Source of the DNA: Clostridiales bacterium
Lineage (GTDB): Bacteria > Bacillota > Clostridia > Saccharofermentanales > Saccharofermentanaceae
Length of the DNA: 56,809 nt
Direction of reading: 5' to 3'
Assembly (NCBI GenBank): GCA_017513085.1
Contig: JAFWDK010000017.1
Coordinates: forward strand, 1-56,809
Notes under the pieces: model-generated
What the model saw: the letters and a program-made list of their open reading frames with translations, nothing else
What the model was told of the DNA's origin: nothing
Database searches by the model: none
Translations under genes and position numbers: made by a program
In this document: positions 32,910 to 40,442 of the stretch, piece by piece
How positions within the stretch are numbered: position 1 is the first letter of the stretch
Layout of the letters: each line of letters opens with the position of its first letter

Positions 32910-33668
32910 TGTTGAACTTGTCTCGTTCGCTGATATGGATGATGATTCCATCTTCCTGGAAGCGGTGTTTTCACTATACTCAATTAAGACGATTTGTTCT
33001 TTCTCAAAAGCGATTTCTCCTACCGCATTTGTTTTTTCTGTTTTGATATCTACAAACGACGTACTTGAAATCGTAGCATTATAAAGAATAAGCTTGTCGT
33101 CCTCAATACTAAACATCATATCGTTATCATAATTCTCGAAAACGAACGCTACCATCTTCTTGGTTGCAAAATCAAAGTATCCTACTTGCGAACGATGGAT
33201 TCCAGAACCCCACGATGCAATATAGTAAAGCTCTATCTGACCATCATTATTCATGTCTGCAATAGCCAGGGAAGTAAGTCCGCATCCTCCAAACCACCAT
33301 TGTATGGGATAGATTACATCCCCTACCATTAAGTAGCCGACACATGACTTATCAAACTTAAAAACCAGAAAACCATACTTCGTATATATCTCTTCAGGTG
33401 TTACATTGTAACACTCATCATCTTCGTAAAATTCCGGCAGCTCAGTCAGTTTATCGAGAAAGTCCTGTACCTTGTATTTAGACGGGAACAATTGGAAAAC
33501 CGTCATTTCGGATTTGGGCTCAGTGCTTTCAGACATGCTTTCCACTTTTACCGTTCCCGTCTCATCAGAACCAGGGACGGTTTGATCGACAGGAGTTTTT
33601 CCGGAACAGCCATAAACAGCTATTCCAAATATTATTATCAGCACGAATTGAAAGATTCTCTTGATCAT
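32907..33668 (-). CDS. Lipoprotein with VCBS/FG-GAP-like motif
   Basis: 253 residues. Lipobox VYGC with Cys21, then a Thr/Ser/Glu linker to about 55. IADMNNDGQIELYYI (about 140-154) has the DxNxDGxxD-like loop of FG-GAP/VCBS repeats and may bind calcium. The rest is beta-rich. It starts 24 nt after the preceding gene's stop, so it is the second gene of the operon driven by the leader at 35011-35062. Its stop codon lies inside the promoter of the next gene. Function unknown. Confidence 0.85.
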   Translation of the reverse strand: MIKRIFQFVLIIIFGIAVYGCSGKTPVDQTVPGSDETGTVKVESMSESTEPKSEMTVFQLFPSKYKVQDFLDKLTELPEFYEDDECYNVTPEEIYTKYGFLVFKFDKSCVGYLMVGDVIYPIQWWFGGCGLTSLAIADMNNDGQIELYYIASWGSGIHRSQVGYFDFATKKMVAFVFENYDNDMMFSIEDDKLILYNATISSTSFVDIKTEKTNAVGEIAFEKEQIVLIEYSENTASRKMESSSISANETSST

Positions 33669-33692
33669 GTTTTCTCCTCGGTATTTCCTTCA

Positions 33693-34973
33693 TTAGCCTT
33701 TCATTTCCGGATCCGGCTTCTCCAGTCTTTGATCAACAGTTGAATACTCTTTGGAATACAAGCATTTCCCCGTAGTAGCATCGACTGTGATGCAGTAATA
33801 AGGATAGTATTGACCAACCTCAAAGTAAAGCTGCCATACCGGTATCAGGAAGGTTCTCTCATCTGTATAGTCATATGTCGAAAGATCGTAGTTGGTGAGC
33901 GGAAGATAGGTAAGTTCCGCACAATAAAACTTCATCTGATCAATCGTACGATATGTCGGCGGTAAATAGAAATACTCCACAGCCTCCTTAATTCCATCCA
34001 TGCATTCGGAAACAGGTTTAATCGGCAGATTTGACTTTACAATTGATTTTATAGTGAAATCACCCGTTCTCACCATCTGTACAACCGTATCCCCACACTG
34101 ATAATGGCCCGTAGAAGTGGTAACCAGATTTGAGCCTTTTGCAGTAGTCAGAAGATCTTCGTAATCATAAACACCATCAGGCATGGAAATGTTATACATC
34201 GTTCCGTACACAGGAATATTATCTATGTACCTGTCAGCAAGACTAATGTAATGCAGCGTGTCATACTCTTCCGGGAAATACGGAGGTTCACCGGGAGCAA
34301 GACTTGCTTCGCGCGGAAATGTACTTCCGTCCAAATCAAAAACCAGAACGCGATTGTTCAATGTATTCTTTCCCATGCCTGTACGAAATGGGAGCTCCAC
34401 CCAGTTTTGAATGTTTCCGATCGTTGTAACATGCATACTAGCTATTGTATTGGAAAAAGTATCCTCTGGTGGTTTATATGTAATCAAATCAACATCTTTA
34501 GGGTATGGCGTATCCTCATAGTCCTCCGCCCGCAAAAAAGTGTTGAAAGGCATCCCGAAAAACCATCTTTGGACCCAGAATAAATCATATTCGTACGACC
34601 AGTTTTGGCTCTCCATAAAACTCATGCTCGATTCCATTCTCACATGTTCATTATTCCATTCACGCGTTAAATGGAGTGGAATATCCACTTCGATTTCATA
34701 TACATTTGCTACTCCAAAACTGTTATCCAGAATGACAAAATTATCTGTACAATACTTTGCCAATTCCGTTCCAGCTATAGGATTTACATACGTTTCAGGC
34801 GTATTGGATAGTTCTCCCGTATCAACAGTACTATCCGCCACTTCAAATACTAAGGTACTGCTTTCAGAAGATCCTTCGGCAGACGCGCTATTGCAGGACG
34901 TCATCAGTGATGCTTCCACTAACATCGTCACGCATATAAGACCTGACATTATACGGCGTGTAACCTCTTTCAT
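33693..34973 (-). CDS. Lipoprotein with a C-terminal PepSY-like segment
   Basis: 426 residues. The signal peptide ends in a loose lipobox LMTSC with Cys27, followed by a Ser-rich linker. The central part shows no known motif. Near the C-terminus RTFLIPVWQLYFEVGQYYPYY and CITVDATTGKCLYSKE resemble the YycH/PepSY type of small extracytoplasmic domain. It is the first gene of the operon behind leader copy 4. Function unknown; a structural or regulatory surface role is a guess. Confidence 0.82.
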   Translation of the reverse strand: MKEVTRRIMSGLICVTMLVEASLMTSCNSASAEGSSESSTLVFEVADSTVDTGELSNTPETYVNPIAGTELAKYCTDNFVILDNSFGVANVYEIEVDIPLHLTREWNNEHVRMESSMSFMESQNWSYEYDLFWVQRWFFGMPFNTFLRAEDYEDTPYPKDVDLITYKPPEDTFSNTIASMHVTTIGNIQNWVELPFRTGMGKNTLNNRVLVFDLDGSTFPREASLAPGEPPYFPEEYDTLHYISLADRYIDNIPVYGTMYNISMPDGVYDYEDLLTTAKGSNLVTTSTGHYQCGDTVVQMVRTGDFTIKSIVKSNLPIKPVSECMDGIKEAVEYFYLPPTYRTIDQMKFYCAELTYLPLTNYDLSTYDYTDERTFLIPVWQLYFEVGQYYPYYCITVDATTGKCLYSKEYSTVDQRLEKPDPEMKG

Positions 34974-35010
34974 TTAATACCGACTCCTTGATTTCGCCGA
35001 GAACTGTATG

Positions 35011-35062
35011 CAGGATATCCTAATCTGTTATTCGTAGTGTAACAGATGCTTTCAGTATATCA
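35011..35062 (-). promoter_or_regulatory. Conserved promoter/leader, copy 4, truncated
   Basis: Minus strand: extended -10 TGATATACT (35062-35054), hairpin 1 arms CTGTTAC (35045-35039) and ATAACAG (35031-35025), then GATTAGGATA (35025-35016). The opposite arm of hairpin 2 is lost and six bases of its loop are missing, so only hairpin 1 can form. Confidence 0.65.
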
Positions 35063-35196
35063 CGGCAGGCACTCATTCATACTCTTTCACCATTCTTCCT
35101 CCAAAAGGATGAATCCTCATCCTCCCAAATCACTTGGGATACATACCTTTTAATGTTTCTTGGCTCAAAGGTTTGAATCCAAGAGAAAAGGAAACT

Positions 35197-35225
35197 CGCT
35201 TTGAGGGAAACGATCCCTCAAAGCG
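35197..35225 (-). terminator. Terminator of the AraC gene
   Basis: A perfect 12-bp inverted repeat, CGCTTTGAGGGA (35197-35208) and TCCCTCAAAGCG (35214-35225), with a 5-nt loop. On the minus strand it is followed by AGTTTCCTTTTC, a T-rich tail. It lies 42 nt after the AraC stop. Confidence 0.8.
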
Positions 35226-35266
35226 AATATCGAACTGGACGCTTCCAAGCCTCATGCGGAAAGTTT

Positions 35267-36145
35267 TCAGCTATCGATCTTCTTTACCGGAACGAGCTCG
35301 ATATAACCTCTTTCTCCACGCGGTTCAAGCTGAATGCGTGGATTGCTGTCATCCCAGGCATATCCGATAAACTCCGGGTTATACTTCTTTTCCGCATCCC
35401 AGATCTCCGTGATCGCAGATACATAATCCTCTTCTTTGAAAGGTTCTCCGCGGAAGAGTAGGTATGTCGCCGCAGGAAGATCGAGGATCTCAAATCCTTC
35501 CGGAATCGGTCCGGAATAATCCGTTTCCACCTCAACACCCTGGACATACTCGTTCGTCACCGGTTTTCTCAAGTGCTCCGGTAGCCACAAACAGACCGGC
35601 TCACCGCTGATGGACTTGATGCTCGTAAGAAGTCCCCAAACATCACAGCCGACTTCTTTACAGTAGCTCCAGTATTCGTTCGCCTTGATTCCTCTCTTGA
35701 TAATGACCTTTCTGGCCGGTTTCTCGATCACCTGGATAAACACATTTCTGATCTCACTCATAATATTCACATTCCTTTCATTTTCAATAATCAGCGAAGG
35801 AGTGAAGAGCCAGATGGGAACCGGGCTGGTGGAGTACTCTTTCGGATTACAGCCGAACTCACGTCTGAATGCGCGCTGATACCCGTCAACACTTCCGAAT
35901 CCCATACTGATGGCGACATCGAGGACAGATATATTTTCATCTCTTAGCCGCAGAGCCGACTTCGACAGTTTCAAACGTCTGATATAGACTGCCGGCGTCA
36001 TATTCAGATGTTCTATGAAGAGTCGTCTTGCGTACCAGGGAGAGAACGAGGATACCGCTGCAAGATCCGCTAAAGTGATCTCATCATTTATGTGATCACT
36101 TATATAATCCTGCATGGACCGTACCGCCTCTTTATGTTCGTCCAC
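35267..36145 (-). CDS. AraC-family regulator with GyrI-like domain
   Basis: 292 residues from the GTG at 36145, which follows AGGAGG by 8 nt; an earlier GTG at 36154 is inside that site. The AraC domain is N-terminal (LADLAAVSSFSPWYARRLFI; VLDVAISMGFGSVDGYQRAFRREFG). From about 130 to the end is a GyrI/BmrR-like ligand-binding domain, with KVIIKRGIKANEYW and FEILDLPAATYLLFRGEP. It is a second regulator of the same architecture as the one at 9341. Its target may be the membrane methyltransferase gene upstream, but they are not clearly cotranscribed. Confidence 0.92.
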   Translation of the reverse strand: MDEHKEAVRSMQDYISDHINDEITLADLAAVSSFSPWYARRLFIEHLNMTPAVYIRRLKLSKSALRLRDENISVLDVAISMGFGSVDGYQRAFRREFGCNPKEYSTSPVPIWLFTPSLIIENERNVNIMSEIRNVFIQVIEKPARKVIIKRGIKANEYWSYCKEVGCDVWGLLTSIKSISGEPVCLWLPEHLRKPVTNEYVQGVEVETDYSGPIPEGFEILDLPAATYLLFRGEPFKEEDYVSAITEIWDAEKKYNPEFIGYAWDDSNPRIQLEPRGERGYIELVPVKKIDS

Positions 36146-36289
36146 TTGGCTCACCTCCTTTGTGAGCTCATCTTAACTGAAATGATCATTAGGAATCTCG
36201 ACTTTTTTTGCTCAGATGAAATCAGACCGGTCAGATAAAGATTTCCTCTAGGAATGTTCTGTCTTTTAGATCGAAGATACGTCCCGTTT

Positions 36290-37084
36290 TTATGCGACAA
36301 GCCACTTGTATTTTTCCACGCTATAGAGCGGAACAAACGGAATCATGATCGGCGTTGTTTTCACGTATTTCTGATATTCCGCATCATCTTTGTAGTACTT
36401 GTTCTGACGGATCTCCAGTCTTCTGGCTCCGCCAAACATAACATAGATGATACCGACATAGCCTAAGATGGAAACAATCCACTGGACGGCATTGCAATAG
36501 GCCGGAATACCGCCGACAAAAACACCCGTCCAGAAAATCATCTCTCCCAGATAGTTCGGACATCGAACCAGTTTATATAATCCTGTGTCTACGAAACGTC
36601 CGGGGTTTTTCTTCTTTGCATTATTCTTCTGAATGTCGGCAATAGTCTCCAAAAGCACTCCGGCAAAACTAATACAAATTCCTACAATAAGAGTCACATC
36701 CGTTCCTGTTTTATTGACCAGACGGAATGTCATCGGTGATGTTTCAAAAGCATAGAGAATCGCAGCACTGACCCATATTGCTATTTTGGCCACAATACTC
36801 ATTCCCTCACCGGATTTGATTTCTTTTTTCATCTTGGAATTATAGGAACCACTCCGTATTTCCCGATAGGCAAGGTATCCACCCAGGCGGCAGCCATACA
36901 GAATAAAAAGAATACTCCCAAGAAGCGTACCGATTGTCAGCGCGTCTCTCTCGAGGATCAATAATCCGACACCGATTCCGGCGATTGAAAAACCATATCC
37001 TATCGAAATAAACCACACATACTTTTTAAATCCGATACTACTGATCGCCAGCGCAATCAGGCCCGTCAATAACCATGTCAGCAT
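36290..37084 (-). CDS. Integral membrane protein of the ICMT/DUF1295 family
   Basis: 264 residues with about seven hydrophobic helices. The C-terminal GLYKLVRCPNYLGEMIFWTG with an Arg, Pro-Asn-Tyr and Gly-Glu core, and the later ARRLEIRQNKYYKDDAEYQKYVKTTP, match DUF1295 and isoprenylcysteine methyltransferase-like proteins. Such proteins act as SAM-dependent membrane methyltransferases or steroid-reductase-like enzymes; the substrate is unknown. GAGGTG precedes the ATG, and an extended -10 lies 34 nt upstream. Confidence 0.9.
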   Translation of the reverse strand: MLTWLLTGLIALAISSIGFKKYVWFISIGYGFSIAGIGVGLLILERDALTIGTLLGSILFILYGCRLGGYLAYREIRSGSYNSKMKKEIKSGEGMSIVAKIAIWVSAAILYAFETSPMTFRLVNKTGTDVTLIVGICISFAGVLLETIADIQKNNAKKKNPGRFVDTGLYKLVRCPNYLGEMIFWTGVFVGGIPAYCNAVQWIVSILGYVGIIYVMFGGARRLEIRQNKYYKDDAEYQKYVKTTPIMIPFVPLYSVEKYKWLVA

Positions 37085-37117
37085 ATCTTCTCACCTCGCA
37101 TCATTCAACCTTTTTTC

Positions 37118-37126
37118 ATTATATCA
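37118..37126 (-). promoter_or_regulatory. Extended -10 promoter of the membrane methyltransferase gene
   Basis: TGATATAAT on the minus strand. TTGCCC is just upstream. It matches the extended -10 type used elsewhere in this window. Confidence 0.5.
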
Positions 37127-37353
37127 AGGGCAAATGCGAAAAATCTGACGAATCTGTTAAGTTTCTTCTGATACATTAAAATGCTTTCGTAAATCTATTT
37201 TGCTAATTTGACTGAATTAGACTTCGTTTTACTGATTTTTTACAGATATAATCTTCTTTAGACCGTAATATAGTATTATTATAAATAACTCTTAGAGATG
37301 CTCTCTGTTTCAAGCACACATATGCTACTACCCGAACACTGGAGGTGTTCCTT

Positions 37354-37845
37354 ATGAAAACCAGATCATCGGTTCGTTTCCTCACCTGCATTGGATTATC
37401 CGCTGCTCTTTTACTTAGTTCTGCAGGGTGCAAGAATAGTCAAAAGAACAAAAACAAGAATCCATTTTCGCAACGCTCGACCACTGAGTTCTCCAACTAC
37501 GATGACTACAAAGTTGATGTTAATTTGACTGTCGGCAATGGTAAAAAAGCTGTGCTTACGGCAAAGAATAATAACTCCGACACCGTCACCTGGGGTGAAG
37601 GTTATATCCTTGAATATCAATATGACGGAGATTGGTACACCGTCCCCTTCGGTGAGAAGGGCGGAGTTTTCTTGCATATGGGTTACATTCTGTATTCCGG
37701 CACCACGAAAGAGAAAGTCTTCTATCTGGATGATCAGTTCGACAACCTTCCTTCCGGTCATTACCGAATGGTCGAAACCATGAATCAAGGAACAATGGAG
37801 ACCGGCATCAAGACCTATACTCTCGCTAATGAGTTTGATCTCTGA
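37354..37845 (+). CDS. Small lipoprotein with Ig-like fold
   Basis: 163 residues from the ATG at 37354 (GGAGG 7 nt upstream). Lipobox SSAGC with Cys26, then a Lys/Asn-rich linker. Residues about 55-160 have the pattern of the bacterial Ig-like family Big_14: LTAKNNNSDTVTWGEGY, DGDWYTVPFGEKGGVF and LPSGHYRMVETM. A terminator follows at 37881. The role is unknown. Confidence 0.85.
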   Translation: MKTRSSVRFLTCIGLSAALLLSSAGCKNSQKNKNKNPFSQRSTTEFSNYDDYKVDVNLTVGNGKKAVLTAKNNNSDTVTWGEGYILEYQYDGDWYTVPFGEKGGVFLHMGYILYSGTTKEKVFYLDDQFDNLPSGHYRMVETMNQGTMETGIKTYTLANEFDL

Positions 37846-37880
37846 TTGCATCTTTCCTTGCGACTGACAGATAAAAAGGA

Positions 37881-37912
37881 TCCCCGGGAGTCTGATTATA
37901 GACTTTCGGGGA
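37881..37912 (+). terminator. Terminator after the Ig-like lipoprotein gene
   Basis: TCCCCGGGAGTC and GACTTTCGGGGA pair over 12 positions with two G-U pairs; ATTTGTTACC follows. Its arms resemble the terminators at 42211 and 44269. Confidence 0.7.
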
Positions 37913-38031
37913 TTTGTTACCTCACATCCGTCTTTTTTTCTTTTCATTCAAATATCCGGCTGATTTTTGCAACTTATATGGTGAAGGCCATTAAACCACT
38001 TCGATAACACTGACTCAGGAGAAATACAGAT

Positions 38032-39135
38032 ATGAGTATAAAGAAGAAAACAAAAATTATAGTTGCATTCATTCTTTCCGTTTTCATAATGACGGCGGGA
38101 TGTAAAAAAGACATGGCTTCCCGGATCTCCGAATATACAGGCTCGTACGAACTGGCAACTCCGACCGGGACACGTGTATTGTCTGATGAACCGGATCTCC
38201 CGGAAGAAATCGTGTACTGGGATCCGCATAGAGAGCTTAAACCAGAATATACTCTGAAAGAAGCAACCGAAAAATACGCTTTTATCGTAAACCATACCTC
38301 ACTGATCTATACAGCCTGCGACGATCTTGCGATGACTCACACATTCAGATGTGTCGATTATGGGCACCATCTGTTCACAAACTTCAACACAGTTATTTGT
38401 CTGGATCCAAACGGCGAAGTTCACGATGGGTTGACCTCTTATCTCGATCTGGATACCGTAGCTTGCACGTCTTCCGATCAACTGATCAGTGTTCTCCCCC
38501 ACAAATTCGTCGGACCTATGGGTTATTATTCGGAAGAATCCTCTGATCTTGATATCAATGTCATTGAAAGCGCCGACAACTATGCCCTTGTCCATATTCA
38601 GGATTATAGAGAGGAATCTCTGTATTATGGAAGGCCTTTAGGCAAGACATGGCTCCTGATACGCTGTAACCGCTATTTCCATCAGGATAAGAAATTTACG
38701 GAAAAGGATATCTCGGATTTTAAACAGTACGCTGATATCTTATTTGATCACCTAAGTCCTGATAATGGCACTGAACCTTACATTTACGATAAGATCGTAA
38801 ATACTCCTCTCCTGAGTGGAATGCATCTTACCGGGTTCAATTCTCTTGACAAAATAAGCAGCTCATCCATCAGCCTCTTGACCCGCAAGGGCACCCACCT
38901 GTATGATATTACCCTCACTCCGGATGCTTCGGATAAAGCGTTGTCTTATGGTGACTGGGAGGATATGGGCGACATGAAATCCTGTAAAAGTGACTGGGGA
39001 TCTCAGAAACTGTACTTCACCATGGATGGGGTCTCTTATCTTTGTCATTTCCAGAATAGCACCGGTGAGCATACTGACTTCGATTCTTCCGAAGATCTTA
39101 TCAAGTTCATCCGAAAAAGTTGTTACGTCACTTGA
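38032..39135 (+). CDS. Lipoprotein, paralogue of the one at 23923
   Basis: 367 residues. Lipobox MTAGC with Cys24. TGSYELATPTGTRVLSDEPD appears once, against two related segments in the 23923 protein, which explains most of the 41-residue length difference. Conserved blocks include PEYTLKEATEKYAFIVNHTS, GRPLGKTWLLIRC and EPYIYDKIVNTP. AGGAG lies 10 nt before the ATG. No family was recognised. It is monocistronic and convergent with the small coiled-coil membrane protein gene. Confidence 0.87.
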   Translation: MSIKKKTKIIVAFILSVFIMTAGCKKDMASRISEYTGSYELATPTGTRVLSDEPDLPEEIVYWDPHRELKPEYTLKEATEKYAFIVNHTSLIYTACDDLAMTHTFRCVDYGHHLFTNFNTVICLDPNGEVHDGLTSYLDLDTVACTSSDQLISVLPHKFVGPMGYYSEESSDLDINVIESADNYALVHIQDYREESLYYGRPLGKTWLLIRCNRYFHQDKKFTEKDISDFKQYADILFDHLSPDNGTEPYIYDKIVNTPLLSGMHLTGFNSLDKISSSSISLLTRKGTHLYDITLTPDASDKALSYGDWEDMGDMKSCKSDWGSQKLYFTMDGVSYLCHFQNSTGEHTDFDSSEDLIKFIRKSCYVT

Positions 39136-39149
39136 TCTTCAGACGATCC

Positions 39150-39524
39150 TCATTCCTTTACCAGTGTTAACCCATCGATCGAATCGATACGGAAAAGCTT
39201 CTGTACGGTCGTTTTCGGAGTTGTGATCTCAACCAGGATCCAGTTCTCATCTGCATCCAGAATGATATTCTTCCCTTTTGTATTGCCGTAAGAAATGACA
39301 TCTGAGTCCCAGCAGTCTTCCTTGAAGGAGATCTTCACCTGCTGTCCGATGTTTTCCTTCGCAAATTTGCAAAGGGATTCTTTCGATATTGCATAACTTG
39401 AGCCTTTTGTCGACGAAAGCTCATCTTCGAGCCTTTTGATCCGCTTCTTCAGATCAGCTTGGGAACAAAATGCCAGCATTCCCATAATACCAAAAACAAA
39501 CGCCACATATGTAAGTGCATCCAT
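39150..39524 (-). CDS. Small membrane protein with a domain shared with the adjacent XRE regulator
   Basis: 124 residues. One N-terminal helix (about 3-22) is followed by a charged coiled coil (QADLKKRIKRLEDELSS). The C-terminal domain (about 60-124) shows GQQVKISFKEDCWDS, ILVEITTPKTTVQKLFRID and the end LTLVKE; the XRE protein just upstream has GKKVKLGFYDGETD, KVSAQSKKGTMIEKLVPLA and the end FEIVKE. The two domains look homologous. It starts 5 nt after the XRE stop, so the pair is an operon. Confidence 0.8.
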   Translation of the reverse strand: MDALTYVAFVFGIMGMLAFCSQADLKKRIKRLEDELSSTKGSSYAISKESLCKFAKENIGQQVKISFKEDCWDSDVISYGNTKGKNIILDADENWILVEITTPKTTVQKLFRIDSIDGLTLVKE

Positions 39525-39529
39525 ATTCC

Positions 39530-39985
39530 TTACTCCTTCACGATCTCAAATGAAAGTATAGAGGCAAGCGGAACCAGTTTTTCGATCATTGTGCCTTTTT
39601 TGCTCTGAGCCGAGACCTTCATCCAGTTACCTTCAAAACTATCTACCGTAACAACCAGGTCATAAAGATCGATGTCTGTTTCGCCATCGTAGAATCCCAG
39701 TTTCACTTTCTTTCCGACGATCCCGGAAAGAAGTTTTCCGTTACCTGCCGAAGGGGTCGTAACAGAAGAAGCATCGCCTATCTCCATATCGTCTTTTAAA
39801 AGATAGTCACAGCTGACCCCTAATATCGATGCAATATCCGATATCTTCTCTATATCCGGCATCACCGTTCCGGCTTCCCAGCGGCTTACTGTCTGGCGGG
39901 TAACGGATAGTTTTTCCGCAAACTCGATCTGCGTCAGACCGGATGCTTTTCGCTTAGCAGCTATTTTTTCTCCCATATGATTCAT
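39530..39985 (-). CDS. XRE-family regulator with a C-terminal sensor-like domain
   Basis: 151 residues. HTH at about 6-60 (KIAAKRKASGLTQIEFAEKL, VTRQTVSRWEAGTVMPD). A C-terminal beta domain (about 90-151) is shared with the downstream membrane protein. AGGAGG lies 8 nt before the ATG. It is probably autoregulated, since an inverted repeat lies upstream. The shared domain may let both proteins respond to the same signal, or let them bind each other. Confidence 0.9.
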   Translation of the reverse strand: MNHMGEKIAAKRKASGLTQIEFAEKLSVTRQTVSRWEAGTVMPDIEKISDIASILGVSCDYLLKDDMEIGDASSVTTPSAGNGKLLSGIVGKKVKLGFYDGETDIDLYDLVVTVDSFEGNWMKVSAQSKKGTMIEKLVPLASILSFEIVKE

Positions 39986-40017
39986 GGATCTTTCCTCCTG
40001 GATAAATTATTTCACTT

Positions 40018-40045
40018 ACCGGATCGGTCGTATTTTCCATCCGGT
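40018..40045. promoter_or_regulatory. Inverted repeat upstream of the XRE gene
   Basis: ACCGGAT (40018-40024) and ATCCGGT (40039-40045) are perfect 7-bp arms with a 14-bp spacer, 33 bp before the XRE start. Candidate operator. Confidence 0.4.
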
Positions 40046-40442
40046 TACAGTTTCGATTGTATTCATTTCGCCTCACCCCGACAAGAAATTCTCATGTGCA
40101 AAATGTAACATGTCGGTTTACATCGCCCTGTTTTCACTCAAATAAATCTATTTCGAAACACTGTTATGTCTCTATTCTAAGAAGAAAAATTAAATCATGT
40201 ACAAAAAAGGATTAAGGTAATCTAAAGATTCCCAAGCATATCTTTACAGACTTCAAAATATCAGTCTTTATTTGCTATGGACAGCAAGAATATAGTTCTT
40301 CCCGATCATTGTGTTTCCCTTTATTACGAAAGTCCTCCCCGATACAATATTTTCAAGCGTGAAAGGTGAGCTTTCAGGGTAAACGGAAGAGCCTTCACGC
40401 AGCATAATCAATCATATATTTGACGGTAGGGAGGTAGGGATT
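40046..40442. other. Divergent intergenic region before the flotillin gene
   Basis: AT-rich, no gene seen. It holds an imperfect repeat at about 40103-40122 (ATGTAAC, then GTTTACAT) and, near 40342-40348, ATACAAT as a possible -10 for the flotillin gene. The leader hairpin at 40357-40400 lies at its right end. Confidence 0.4.
40357..40400 (+). promoter_or_regulatory. Leader hairpin of the flotillin gene
   Basis: GCGTGAAAGG (40357-40366) and CCTTCACGC (40392-40400) pair over nine positions with one bulged A, closing a 25-nt loop. It lies 42 nt before the ATG, beyond a possible -10. Confidence 0.4.
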
